Source of the DNA: Planctomycetia bacterium
GTDB lineage: Bacteria > Planctomycetota > Phycisphaerae > Phycisphaerales > UBA1924
Direction of reading: 5' to 3'
Assembly (NCBI GenBank): GCA_005776545.1
Contig: SXOY01000102.1
Coordinates: forward strand, 1-11,337
DNA length: 11,337 nucleotides
A model generated the notes under the pieces. It did no database searches, was not told the DNA's origin, and worked only from the letters and a program-made list of their open reading frames with translations. This document shows, piece by piece, positions 1 to 6,849 of the stretch (position 1 is its first letter; the number at the start of each line of letters is the position of its first letter). The translations under genes and the position numbers were made by a program.

Positions 1-247
1 ACAAGTGGTCTTGACCCGCGTGGTCGACCCAATGGCACTGCGAAATCCTGACTCATTTGCCAACATGATGTCGTCCGATGCAGGGCGGCGCACGCTTACG
101 GATCAGAGTTCTCCCGGAGGCAGTGGCGGCCCACGTGGTCCGGGCGGCCCGGGGAATCCCCGCGGCGGTCCGCAAGCTCCACGGACCCCTAAAGCTCCAA
201 CTCCCGGAAGCGGGATTGGGCTTCCTTCGACGGGGGCAAAGAAATGA
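1..247 (+). CDS. C-terminal end of a probable type II secretion minor pseudopilin (GspI-like), partial
   Basis: The reading frame is open from the left edge of the window and ends at TGA 245-247, so only the last 81 or so residues are visible. The first visible part (QVVLTRVVDP followed by a polar stretch) reads like the final beta strand of a pseudopilin globular domain. The last 45 residues are a Gly/Pro/Arg-rich tail that looks disordered. The diagnostic prepilin N-terminus is outside the window. The GspI assignment is an inference from position: the gene lies directly before gspJ-like and gspK-like genes with a 4-base ATGA overlap, and I-J-K is the usual T2SS order. It could instead be a GspH-like or other type IV pilin-like protein. 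The Pro/Gly tail is not usual for GspI. Confidence 0.5.
   Translation, partial: QVVLTRVVDPMALRNPDSFANMMSSDAGRRTLTDQSSPGGSGGPRGPGGPGNPRGGPQAPRTPKAPTPGSGIGLPSTGAKK
110..220 (+). repeat. Gly/Pro-rich low-complexity coding segment
   Basis: This stretch encodes about 36 residues that are almost all Gly, Pro, Arg, Ser, Ala and Lys, with repeated GGP/GPG/PRG units. It is collagen-like in composition but has no strict Gly-X-Y register. It forms the C-terminal tail of the partial pseudopilin. The DNA shows irregular ggc/ccg-rich iteration, not an exact tandem repeat. Confidence 0.7.
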
Positions 248-1272
248 TCACTCGCCGCGGTTTCACGCTGCTTGAACTTGGTCTGGCAACGGCGATGTCG
301 ACCATGTTGCTGATCACCGCGCTGAGTTTGTTTGTCGCACTTGATCGTGGCGATCGCAGGTTTGAGAAGCGCTTTGATCAAGTCAACGATCTGAGTCGGC
401 TACAGACGGTTTTGCGGCGGACTTTTGCGACACTCGCGGTGACCGATGAAACTCCGCCGCCAAATACGCCAGGAATCAAAGCGGCTGGTGCAAGCGCGAA
501 TAACTCGCCGCAACCAGCTCCATCGGAAACACAGTCTGGTACCGGTACAGGCTCAACGGCATCACGCGCGACATCAGTTCCTTCGCCGCGCGTTCGGATC
601 ATTGAAGACCCAGACCCAACGGTGAAGGCGATGGTGAATCGTTCCAAAGCGATGTCGGGCGGCGGAGGGAGCGATGTGCTTTCGCCGCAGATGCTGGAGG
701 TTGTGACGGCGGGACAACCAGTTCCGGATTTCAATCCCGAGTCGTTTGAATCGAGCAATCTGAACTTTGTCGCGGCAGAGCAGGGAGTGTTGCTCAATCG
801 CGGCGCGATCTACCTTCGACCCATGCCACTGCGTGAGAACGATGAAGAGCAATCATGGGAGATTCTGTATACACGGCTTGCCCCGCGCGATCGGCTGGAA
901 CAGTTTGGCATGCCGTTGCAGGCAATTCGACCGATCGGTGAACCAGTGGTGCTCGCGCAGGGAATTCGTTATTTTAATGTGCGTGTGTTCAGAGAGCGGC
1001 AATGGGGCCGTTCGATGGAAGCAACCTATTTCCAGCATCTTCCGGCGTACGTGCAAGTAGAGGTTGAAACGACTGCTGGTTTGTGGGCCAAGTGGTTGTT
1101 TGAGGTTGGATGGTTGCTGGGGCCTGAAACACAGCAAGAGCGAGATTACAAGAGTGGCGGCAGCAAGACTGGACCCGATGGCAAGAACAACCCGTCTGGC
1201 TCTGGCAGCGATGTTACCAAGGGATTGACAGAGATCCTCGATAAAGCTCCGACGGGAGCAACTTCAAAATGA
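244..1272 (+). CDS. gspJ: GspJ-like minor pseudopilin with prepilin N-terminal motif
   Basis: This is a probable minor pseudopilin of a T2SS-like machine, placed at or near the pseudopilus tip. The N-terminus is a classic type III (prepilin) signal: MITRRG, then FTLLELGLA. Cleavage by prepilin peptidase is expected between Gly6 and Phe7, and Glu11 is the conserved Glu at mature position 5. A hydrophobic helix covers about 7-33. The later part (about 185-292) has the beta-rich pattern of GspJ, including a GIRYFNVRVF strand and LPAYVQVEVET. At 342 residues it is much longer than the usual roughly 200. The excess is a Ser/Thr/Pro/Gly linker (about 69-115), a Gly-rich patch (about 138-143) and a Gly/Ser/Lys tail (about 300-325). 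The ATG overlaps the previous stop (ATGA), and its own stop overlaps the next ATG. GspJ is preferred over GspH or GspI because of position before the GspK-like gene and the strand motifs. Confidence 0.83.
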   Translation: MITRRGFTLLELGLATAMSTMLLITALSLFVALDRGDRRFEKRFDQVNDLSRLQTVLRRTFATLAVTDETPPPNTPGIKAAGASANNSPQPAPSETQSGTGTGSTASRATSVPSPRVRIIEDPDPTVKAMVNRSKAMSGGGGSDVLSPQMLEVVTAGQPVPDFNPESFESSNLNFVAAEQGVLLNRGAIYLRPMPLRENDEEQSWEILYTRLAPRDRLEQFGMPLQAIRPIGEPVVLAQGIRYFNVRVFRERQWGRSMEATYFQHLPAYVQVEVETTAGLWAKWLFEVGWLLGPETQQERDYKSGGSKTGPDGKNNPSGSGSDVTKGLTEILDKAPTGATSK

Positions 1273-2171
1273 AGATGCACCGCTGCAATATCTTCGTGAG
1301 CAGGCGCGGGTTTGCCTTGCCGCTGGTGGTGCTGCTTGCGCTGGTGTCGAGCCTGGTGGTGGCGGTCATGCTGGATCGATCTACGACACAGGCACGTACG
1401 GTAAAACGGCAGCTGGATGGATATCGGGATGACCATTTCGCCAAGGGAATGCAAGAGGCGATCGATAGCTGGATGAAGAGTGTGGCGACCAAACCCATGG
1501 CAGAGTTGCTTGAGGAAGATGGTCATGCGATGGACCTTGAACTGGCCGATGGCGTGATACTGAAGCTGTACGTGTTTGATGCGCAGGGTTCGGTGCTCAT
1601 CGATTTCGGAACACTGCAGGGCGACTCAATCACCGATGCTCAGGGCGTTGCTATGGCGTACAGCGGGATATCTGCTCAGGAGCTTCAGAAAGCGTCGAAA
1701 GCGATTGCCGAGACTGAACTGAAAATACGTACGGCCGGGCGGTATACGCCGGTCACGCTGACTCGTCGGTACGGTTCTCCGGCGATCAGCGTAAATTCCG
1801 CGCCAGATCCGGTCTTGGCGGCGGTTGCGAATTTCGCTGGGGGGGGCGACCTGGTTGCCGAACTGATCGAATCGGTCAATGCGGCTCGAAGTGCCGCGCC
1901 GATGGGGGCAACCGAACTGGCGGACCTGATTGCCAAGATTCAAACAGAGCCTGAAATCCGGGCTATTTTGCAGAGACTCCTGACTGCTCAGCCGTCGTTC
2001 TGGCAGGTTGAAGCTCGACTCTACCGCACGAATCAGCTTTCTGAGCCAGCGGCGGTTTATTCAGGCTACAGCCTGATCTCCGGGCGTGGAAACACGTCTC
2101 GAGACCGCACCGGAGGCGGAATGACACGTCTTTCGGTTATTCTTGATTGGAAACGCGTGGCCGAACGCTAG
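1269..2171 (+). CDS. gspK: GspK-like minor pseudopilin (tip subunit)
   Basis: This is a probable pseudopilus tip subunit. The N-terminus carries SRRG (11-14) followed by FALPLVVLLALVSSLVVAVML (15-35), a prepilin-type cleavage site and transmembrane helix. Mature position 5 is Leu19, not Glu, which is characteristic of GspK. The internal motif SVNSAPDPVLAAV (174-186) matches the family signature (I-N-x-N-[TS]-A-P-x-x-[VL]-L) that precedes the helical domain inserted in GspK. The C-terminal part (SFWQVEARLYR, about 243-253, and following strands) fits the closing beta sheet. At 300 residues it has the usual GspK length. The ATG at 1269 overlaps the gspJ stop by four bases and has GGGAG at 1254-1258; an ATG two codons later is also possible. 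A run of eight G lies at 1839-1846 inside the gene. Confidence 0.88.
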   Translation: MKMHRCNIFVSRRGFALPLVVLLALVSSLVVAVMLDRSTTQARTVKRQLDGYRDDHFAKGMQEAIDSWMKSVATKPMAELLEEDGHAMDLELADGVILKLYVFDAQGSVLIDFGTLQGDSITDAQGVAMAYSGISAQELQKASKAIAETELKIRTAGRYTPVTLTRRYGSPAISVNSAPDPVLAAVANFAGGGDLVAELIESVNAARSAAPMGATELADLIAKIQTEPEIRAILQRLLTAQPSFWQVEARLYRTNQLSEPAAVYSGYSLISGRGNTSRDRTGGGMTRLSVILDWKRVAER

Positions 2172-2198
2172 ACTTGCCCGCTTGAGAAGGAACTGACA

Positions 2199-3074
2199 AT
2201 GGCATTTCTGACATCATCTCCTCAAACCCGTGCCAAGGTTGTCGGTACGCGCACAGTCGCGCAAGGTCTTGCCTTGGTTGCAGCACTCGCTGGCGGAGCT
2301 GCTATCGCGGCGAATTTCGTTTCTGGTCCGGGTTCTACCGAACCGGCCAAGATAGCAGTGCGGGAGATTAACGACAAAAAGTTTGAGCCTGCCGTTGCAG
2401 TACACGCCAAGGCCGATCTCGATGGCATTGGTTCGCGGATGATGCTGGTGTCAAATAGTCCAAAGATCGCGGCACCAGAAGTGGTCGATTCAACAGTTCC
2501 GCCGCCGCCCCCGCCTTCCTCAGTGAAAGACCACGTGAAGTTTCTGGGAGTGGTAGCCGATGGTGCTCGGCTCTTTGCGTTGATCGCGATAGATGGCAAA
2601 CAGCGGATTGTCGGAGTGGGAGACGTTATAAAACTCCCCGGCGAAACAACAGCAACAATTACTGAGATAGCTGCGGATTCGGTGAGCATAGACGATGGCA
2701 AGAAAGTTGAGAAGATTGATATTGCGCATCGTTCTGGTTCGGTTGTGAGTCATGCGGCAGCACCACTTGCTGTACCAAATCCAGCGGGACGTTTGACACA
2801 GGACCCACGAGCACGCGGCGCCAGAAACGCAAAAGATCCGCTCGCTGGACTCGATCCCAAAGCTCGCGCACTTGTAGAGGCGAACAACGCCAAGGCCGCT
2901 CAGGTATCTATCGATGCGCGTGAGTTGCGGCGTAAAGCACGCCGAATTGAGCTTGAAAAGGAAACTGGGCGTGAAGGCGAAGAGATAGAGAAGATGCTCG
3001 ATGAAATGGAGCAGGCTGGAAAATTCGGAGACCCGGTGAAGATTAATGTCTCAAAGGAGAAGGGCAGCAAGTGA
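2199..3074 (+). CDS. gspC: GspC-like inner-membrane protein with homology-region domain
   Basis: This is a probable bitopic inner-membrane subunit linking the T2SS platform to the outer-membrane secretin. A short N-terminus is followed by a hydrophobic helix (about 20-40), a periplasmic linker, a Pro run (about 100-106), and a small beta domain (about 110-175). In the beta domain, VKFLGVVADGARLFALIAIDG, then a VGVGDVI turn and ITEIAADSVSIDDG match the GspC homology-region/PilP fold, in which G-D-x-I follows two strands. No PDZ domain follows. The rest (about 205-291) is charged and largely helical with a Glu/Lys-rich stretch at about 240-272, possibly a coiled coil. SD GAGAAGGA (2184-2191) lies 7 bases before ATG, after a 27-base gap from gspK, the only gap in the operon. 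A PilP-type protein is the main alternative. Confidence 0.72.
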   Translation: MAFLTSSPQTRAKVVGTRTVAQGLALVAALAGGAAIAANFVSGPGSTEPAKIAVREINDKKFEPAVAVHAKADLDGIGSRMMLVSNSPKIAAPEVVDSTVPPPPPPSSVKDHVKFLGVVADGARLFALIAIDGKQRIVGVGDVIKLPGETTATITEIAADSVSIDDGKKVEKIDIAHRSGSVVSHAAAPLAVPNPAGRLTQDPRARGARNAKDPLAGLDPKARALVEANNAKAAQVSIDARELRRKARRIELEKETGREGEEIEKMLDEMEQAGKFGDPVKINVSKEKGSK

Positions 3075-4663
3075 GCGCTCGCATATGTCATGTTCGTCAG
3101 GCCAGGAAGGCCAGCTCACTTGAAGCTGTTCGCCTTGTTGTTGAATCTCTGCGTGGGTCCAAAGTTGAAAGCTGGGCCGCACCCGGCGGTAGCGAATTCG
3201 CGGCACAAGAAATCGAATCGGCGGCTGATTGGATTCAAGCTCAACTTTCCAGTGCGTCAGATCGGGCACCAGGTCTCGAACTGCTGTGCCTCGATGTCGA
3301 GGGCAGCTTGTGTTCCTGGGTGAGTTCGCCCAGCCGTGAAGGCCAGGTTCTCGCGGCGGTAGCACGAAATTTCGGAGCGGACCCTGAATCGAGTTCAGCC
3401 TCTATTTCTCCGGTGGCGGTCTACGCCCAGTCGCAGCTTGAATCCTCCGTACAGGCTATCGGGTTGAGTCCGGCTGAGCAGCCTGTAGAAGATGCCAAAG
3501 CAGGCAAAACTAAAACCGTTGCATCTTCGCATCGCACACCGATACTGGTCAGTTCTGAAGCGCCTGCAAGATTGCTGGTAGACGCACTAGATCGGCGCAA
3601 AGTAGCGATTGCTCAAGTGGCGTCGCTGTGGCAAGTGATGGCAGCTGCGTGGGATCCGTCTGCACTTCGCACCGGAGGCAGCTCAAAGAGCGAATCCGCA
3701 GTTGCAAGCGCATCGATTGTTGTTGACCCAGCAGGTCGAGTTCTGTGGGCATGGTCGATCAAGGGTGTGTTGCTGGCAGCTGGCGCGATACGAAGCCAGG
3801 CCGCCGATCGTGGGGATATTTTGAGCGCTGAGGTTGCGGCGAGAATCTCAACCGAATGGCTCGCATGGTCGGCACAGGTTGGTGTGAGTCCGCAGCGGGT
3901 GATATGCATCGCGACTGAGGGCGACACTTCCGCCAGTGCGTTTGGTGCAGCATTGACTCAGGCATGGCCTGGCGCGGCGGTTGATTTGCAGTTTGATGAA
4001 GATCCAATACTGGCGACATTGCAGCGCGCTGCCAGAGTGCTGGAAGATCAGGCGGGAGCGATTACGCCGCTGCAAGGGCTAGATAGCAGACCAGGTCGAT
4101 TGCACCGGTCTATGTATTCGTGGATTGCAATCGCGATTGTGGTGTGTGCCGCCGCGATTTCGGCACTTGCATTCAAATTCTCGCGAGATGCCGCGAATTA
4201 TCGATCGCAAGCCGACTCGATCAAAGAGCAATGGCAAGGCATCGTGAAAGAGACCATGCCCGCGGCGATGACATCTCCATATGGTGAGATCGATGCGCTG
4301 CAACAGGAAGTCACCAAGCGCGAGCACTCTCTGAAGCCGCCGGAAAAAGCTGAGCCAACATATCCGGTGATGGAGGCCCTCGAAGTGATTTCGATGGTAC
4401 TTTCGACTTCGAACGTGCAGTTGGATGACGTGTTGCTGGACACCCAGATTTCAAAGGTGACGGTGAAGGTCACTCTTCCGACGACCGCGACCGAAGAGGG
4501 TGAGGCTTTGCTTGCCGCGTTGCGGGCGATCGAAAACCCGTACATCAGTTCCTGGGATGTAGACTTTAAGTCTATTGGTGGACGTACACAGGCAACTTTC
4601 ACCGGCCCCTGGAGCGACATGGTAAAGGCCGGTCGTTCGGCAACGGCAGGAGACGCCAAGTGA
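3071..4663 (+). CDS. gspL: GspL-like platform protein (actin-like domain, TM, periplasmic ferredoxin-like domain)
   Basis: This is a probable inner-membrane platform protein that would bind the secretion ATPase in the cytoplasm and the GspM-like partner in the membrane and periplasm. Residues 1 to about 345 have no signal peptide and show alternating strand/helix patterns consistent with the degenerate actin-like fold of GspL/PilM, including VASASIVVDPAGRVLWAW (211-228). Ser/Ala/Lys-rich linkers lie at about 103-113 and 135-155. One transmembrane helix spans about 349-368. A helical segment (about 375-420) and a beta-alpha domain (about 430-513), with TVKVTLP and ATFTGPW strands, resemble the periplasmic ferredoxin-like domain. 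Fusion of both parts in one chain argues for GspL rather than separate PilM and PilN. At 530 residues it is longer than the usual roughly 400. The GTG start overlaps the gspC stop (GTGA), with AAGGAG at 3054-3059 and GAAGGG at 3059-3064. Sequence identity to known GspL looks weak; the call rests on architecture and context. Confidence 0.72.
   Translation: MSARICHVRQARKASSLEAVRLVVESLRGSKVESWAAPGGSEFAAQEIESAADWIQAQLSSASDRAPGLELLCLDVEGSLCSWVSSPSREGQVLAAVARNFGADPESSSASISPVAVYAQSQLESSVQAIGLSPAEQPVEDAKAGKTKTVASSHRTPILVSSEAPARLLVDALDRRKVAIAQVASLWQVMAAAWDPSALRTGGSSKSESAVASASIVVDPAGRVLWAWSIKGVLLAAGAIRSQAADRGDILSAEVAARISTEWLAWSAQVGVSPQRVICIATEGDTSASAFGAALTQAWPGAAVDLQFDEDPILATLQRAARVLEDQAGAITPLQGLDSRPGRLHRSMYSWIAIAIVVCAAAISALAFKFSRDAANYRSQADSIKEQWQGIVKETMPAAMTSPYGEIDALQQEVTKREHSLKPPEKAEPTYPVMEALEVISMVLSTSNVQLDDVLLDTQISKVTVKVTLPTTATEEGEALLAALRAIENPYISSWDVDFKSIGGRTQATFTGPWSDMVKAGRSATAGDAK
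4648..4653 (+). promoter_or_regulatory. Shine-Dalgarno supporting a GTG start
   Basis: AGGAGA lies six bases before the GTG at 4660-4662, inside the end of the gspL-like gene. It supports GTG as the true start of the next gene and translational coupling through the 4-base GTGA overlap. Confidence 0.7.
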
Positions 4664-5244
4664 GTAGCACTGCGATCAATCTTGATGATGTGCGAGGCGA
4701 TATCGCGGGAGCGGCGTCACGCAACGAACGACGCAACCGGCCAACGCATCTGGTCGTTATCGCAATTGCGCTTGCCGCCATATCGCTGGTGGCGTTGTTG
4801 TTTATGCTGCGGTCGAGGACGAGTGCTCAGGCATTGCTTGTCAAAGAAACGAAAATAGGCGAAAACGCAGTTGAATTAGCCCAGCAATTGAAGGAAATCC
4901 GAATTGCTGAAGAATCAACGACCATTCGCTACGGCGCTGCAGAATCAGATCTGCCGCCGTCAAAGTTCATCAACGCCGGTGCCGCTGCAGGATTGAAGAA
5001 CCCGATTCAGTTGCCAACGCGAAACAAGCCCGTTGCCGACAAAGACATCAACGGGGTCCATCGGATCAAGGTGGCGTATGAAGCCAAAGACGAATCCATG
5101 CCCAATTTGATGAAATGGGTGCAGAACGTGGTACGCGACATTCCCGGCCTGGAGGTCTATTCGATCAGCCTGAAGCCGGAAGCCACTCAGTGGGTGCTCA
5201 AAGTAACTTTTAGTCGCTGGGAACGTACGGAGCCAAAGAAGTGA
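4660..5244 (+). CDS. GspM/PilO-like bitopic inner-membrane protein
   Basis: This is a probable partner of the GspL-like protein. The layout is an Arg-rich cytoplasmic N-terminus (1-30), one transmembrane helix (about 31-50), a periplasmic helical segment likely to form a coiled coil (about 55-86), a linker, and a C-terminal alpha/beta unit (about 128-190). That unit has two strands flanking an amphipathic helix: HRIKVAYEA, then PNLMKWVQNVV, then LEVYSISLKPEATQWVLKVTFSRW. It looks like the ferredoxin-like fold of GspM/PilO. At 194 residues the length suits GspM (about 160-200). It starts with GTG in a GTGA overlap and ends in another GTGA overlap with the TPR lipoprotein gene. The sequence itself is not clearly diagnostic. 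The family call is from topology plus position directly after gspL. Confidence 0.65.
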   Translation: MSSTAINLDDVRGDIAGAASRNERRNRPTHLVVIAIALAAISLVALLFMLRSRTSAQALLVKETKIGENAVELAQQLKEIRIAEESTTIRYGAAESDLPPSKFINAGAAAGLKNPIQLPTRNKPVADKDINGVHRIKVAYEAKDESMPNLMKWVQNVVRDIPGLEVYSISLKPEATQWVLKVTFSRWERTEPKK

Positions 5245-5840
5245 ATCTCTCAAACCGAATTCTCGCCTGTGTAATTCTGACCTCCTTGACGCTGGTTGGT
5301 TGTAAGTCCACTCCCAAAAGTCAAATTGAAATCGACAATGCTGCGCGCAGTGAACAGATGGCTCAAGGGGCCGCACTTGCCCGTGAAGCGCAGGTGAATC
5401 AGAAGAATGGACATCTGGCCCTGGCAACCAAGCAGTACCGTGATGCCGTGACGTTGAACCCGGAATTGCCCGCAGCGTGGAATAATCTGGGAATCCTGCT
5501 GATGGATCAGAAGGACTTCATGAACTCGGCAACCGCGTTTCGACGCGCTGCCGACCTGCTTCCATCAGATCCGCGGCCCTATGAAAACCTCGGATTGTGT
5601 TACCGCTCGGCACGCCATGCAAAAGAATCACTTGAGTTCTATGGCAAGAGCCTGGAGCGCGATGAAAACTGGCTGCCCTCGCTGCGGGGAGCAATCTTGA
5701 GCGCAATGGAAATGCAGATCGTTGATGAAGTGGTGCTCGAACGAATCAACCGTGCATTGTTGATTGAAACCGATGCGTCGTGGCGCCTCGAACTTGAACG
5801 CTACAAGCTCCGCGTGCAGGGCGAACTCAAGAAGAACTGA
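5241..5840 (+). CDS. TPR-repeat lipoprotein, pilotin-like (PilF/PilW type)
   Basis: The signal peptide ends in the lipobox LVGC (18-21), so Cys21 should be lipidated. Lys22 and Ser23 follow; there is no Asp at +2, which by the E. coli rule suggests outer-membrane sorting. Three tetratricopeptide repeats follow: about 43-77, 78-111 (AAWNNLGILLMDQKDF is a textbook repeat start) and 112-145 (RPYENLGLCYRSARH). A helical C-terminus (about 150-199) comes last. TPR lipoproteins of this size include PilF/PilW, which help target and assemble the secretin of type IV pili. That role here is inferred from being the last gene of a pseudopilus/platform operon. The GTG start overlaps the previous stop (GTGA), with GGAG at 5229-5232. 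The 3' end overlaps the 3' end of truA on the other strand by 14 bases. A generic TPR assembly factor is the alternative. Confidence 0.85.
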   Translation: MNLSNRILACVILTSLTLVGCKSTPKSQIEIDNAARSEQMAQGAALAREAQVNQKNGHLALATKQYRDAVTLNPELPAAWNNLGILLMDQKDFMNSATAFRRAADLLPSDPRPYENLGLCYRSARHAKESLEFYGKSLERDENWLPSLRGAILSAMEMQIVDEVVLERINRALLIETDASWRLELERYKLRVQGELKKN

Positions 5841-6846
5841 TCTGGGAGTCGATCGGCGGTGTCGCTTGCGGCTCAAAAATCAGCGACTCATCGCGGTACT
5901 TGATCCAATCAAGACACAGCCCCTCTGGTGGCGAAGTCGGCCCGGCATCGCGCCGATTTCCGGTCTCTAGCGCCTTAGACACTCGCGAAACAGGCATTCG
6001 CCCCAGTCCGACGTCAATGAGCGTCCCCGCGATGATCCGCACCATGTTGTACAAAAACCCCTTGCTCGAAATTTCAATACGCACGCGTTGAGCGTTGTCG
6101 AGCCTGCCAACTCCCAGATCGCGATCGCTCCAAAACGGACCCGGCGATTGTGAAAATCCGCAGTCAATCACATCGCATCGAAGCACATGACGAACCGTCG
6201 TCACCCGCTTGTGCGTCGCGGCAGAAAACGCAGCGAAATCGTGCTCACCAACTAGCAGGCCCGAGGCCGCCTGCATCGCGCTCACATCCAGTCCGTCGCG
6301 CACATGCATCGCAAAGCGCCGATCAAACAACGGCCTTGCCCGGCCAGCATGAACCAGGTACGCGTACCCCTTGCTTTCTGTATCAAAGATCGCATCAAAT
6401 CGTTCTGGCACAAGCCGCGCTTCAACCACCACGACATCTGGCGGCAGACGGTCGTTGATCGCACGCACCAGTCGATCAAGTCCGCGATCTGTCGGCCACC
6501 CACGCCCCTGTCGCCCATGCTCGTTGTCTGAAGAAGTGGAAAATGAAGCGACCTGTCCCCGCGCATGCACGCCCGAGTCCGTGCGGCTCGAACCGATCAG
6601 GTCTACCGGCTCGCGTACCACTTCGCGAACGGCACGCTGCACAATCGCCTGAACTGTTCGAAGTTCAACAACGCCATATTCCAGAGGCGGGTGTATGAAA
6701 GTATCTTTCTCCCGCGGCGGTCCCAGAATGTGTTGTGCTGGTACGTGCGTCGGCAGAGGCTGACCGGGAACTACCACTGGTTCCTGCCGCTGCCAGCCGC
6801 AGAAATCTGTTCCGTCATATGCAATAGTGAGCGCGTAACGCGGCAT
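5827..6846 (-). CDS. truA: tRNA pseudouridine(38-40) synthase TruA with insertions
   Basis: TruA converts uridines 38, 39 and 40 of the tRNA anticodon stem-loop to pseudouridine. The start (YALTIAYDGTDFCGWQRQ, 4-21) is the conserved first strand and loop. SSRTDSGVHARGQVASF (86-102) holds the catalytic Asp90 and the neighbouring Arg88. Tyr161 (SKGYAYLV) matches the conserved active-site Tyr. GFLYNMVRIIAGTLIDVGLGR (263-283) and PPEGLCLDWIKY (307-318) complete the family signature. At 339 residues it is longer than the usual roughly 250-270. Against E. coli TruA recalled from memory, there is an extra segment of about 38 residues after GWQRQ (about 24-62) and one of about 13 at about 105-122. 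Catalytic residues are intact, so activity is expected. The gene begins 3 bases after the small membrane-protein stop. It looks cotranscribed with it. Confidence 0.98.
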   Translation of the reverse strand: MPRYALTIAYDGTDFCGWQRQEPVVVPGQPLPTHVPAQHILGPPREKDTFIHPPLEYGVVELRTVQAIVQRAVREVVREPVDLIGSSRTDSGVHARGQVASFSTSSDNEHGRQGRGWPTDRGLDRLVRAINDRLPPDVVVVEARLVPERFDAIFDTESKGYAYLVHAGRARPLFDRRFAMHVRDGLDVSAMQAASGLLVGEHDFAAFSAATHKRVTTVRHVLRCDVIDCGFSQSPGPFWSDRDLGVGRLDNAQRVRIEISSKGFLYNMVRIIAGTLIDVGLGRMPVSRVSKALETGNRRDAGPTSPPEGLCLDWIKYRDESLIFEPQATPPIDSQISSS

Positions 6847-6849
6847 GAT

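Noticed and set aside
378..797. 139-codon frame on the minus strand inside gspJ
   Set aside because: It lies wholly antisense to a gene with clear pseudopilin features. The product is low in recognisable motifs and matches a mirrored low-complexity segment.
2222..2701. 159-codon minus-strand frame inside gspC
   Set aside because: It is antisense to a well-supported coding region. Its Gly run mirrors the Pro codons of GspC; no signal, motif or Shine-Dalgarno was seen.
4198..5427. Two minus-strand frames of 153 and 155 codons over the gspL/gspM/TPR region
   Set aside because: They run across the junctions of coupled plus-strand genes and show no domain pattern; they are coding shadows.
5841..5900. 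Intrinsic terminator after the TPR lipoprotein gene
   Set aside because: I found no stable GC stem followed by a T-run; the only short T/A run (five bases) is not preceded by a convincing stem.
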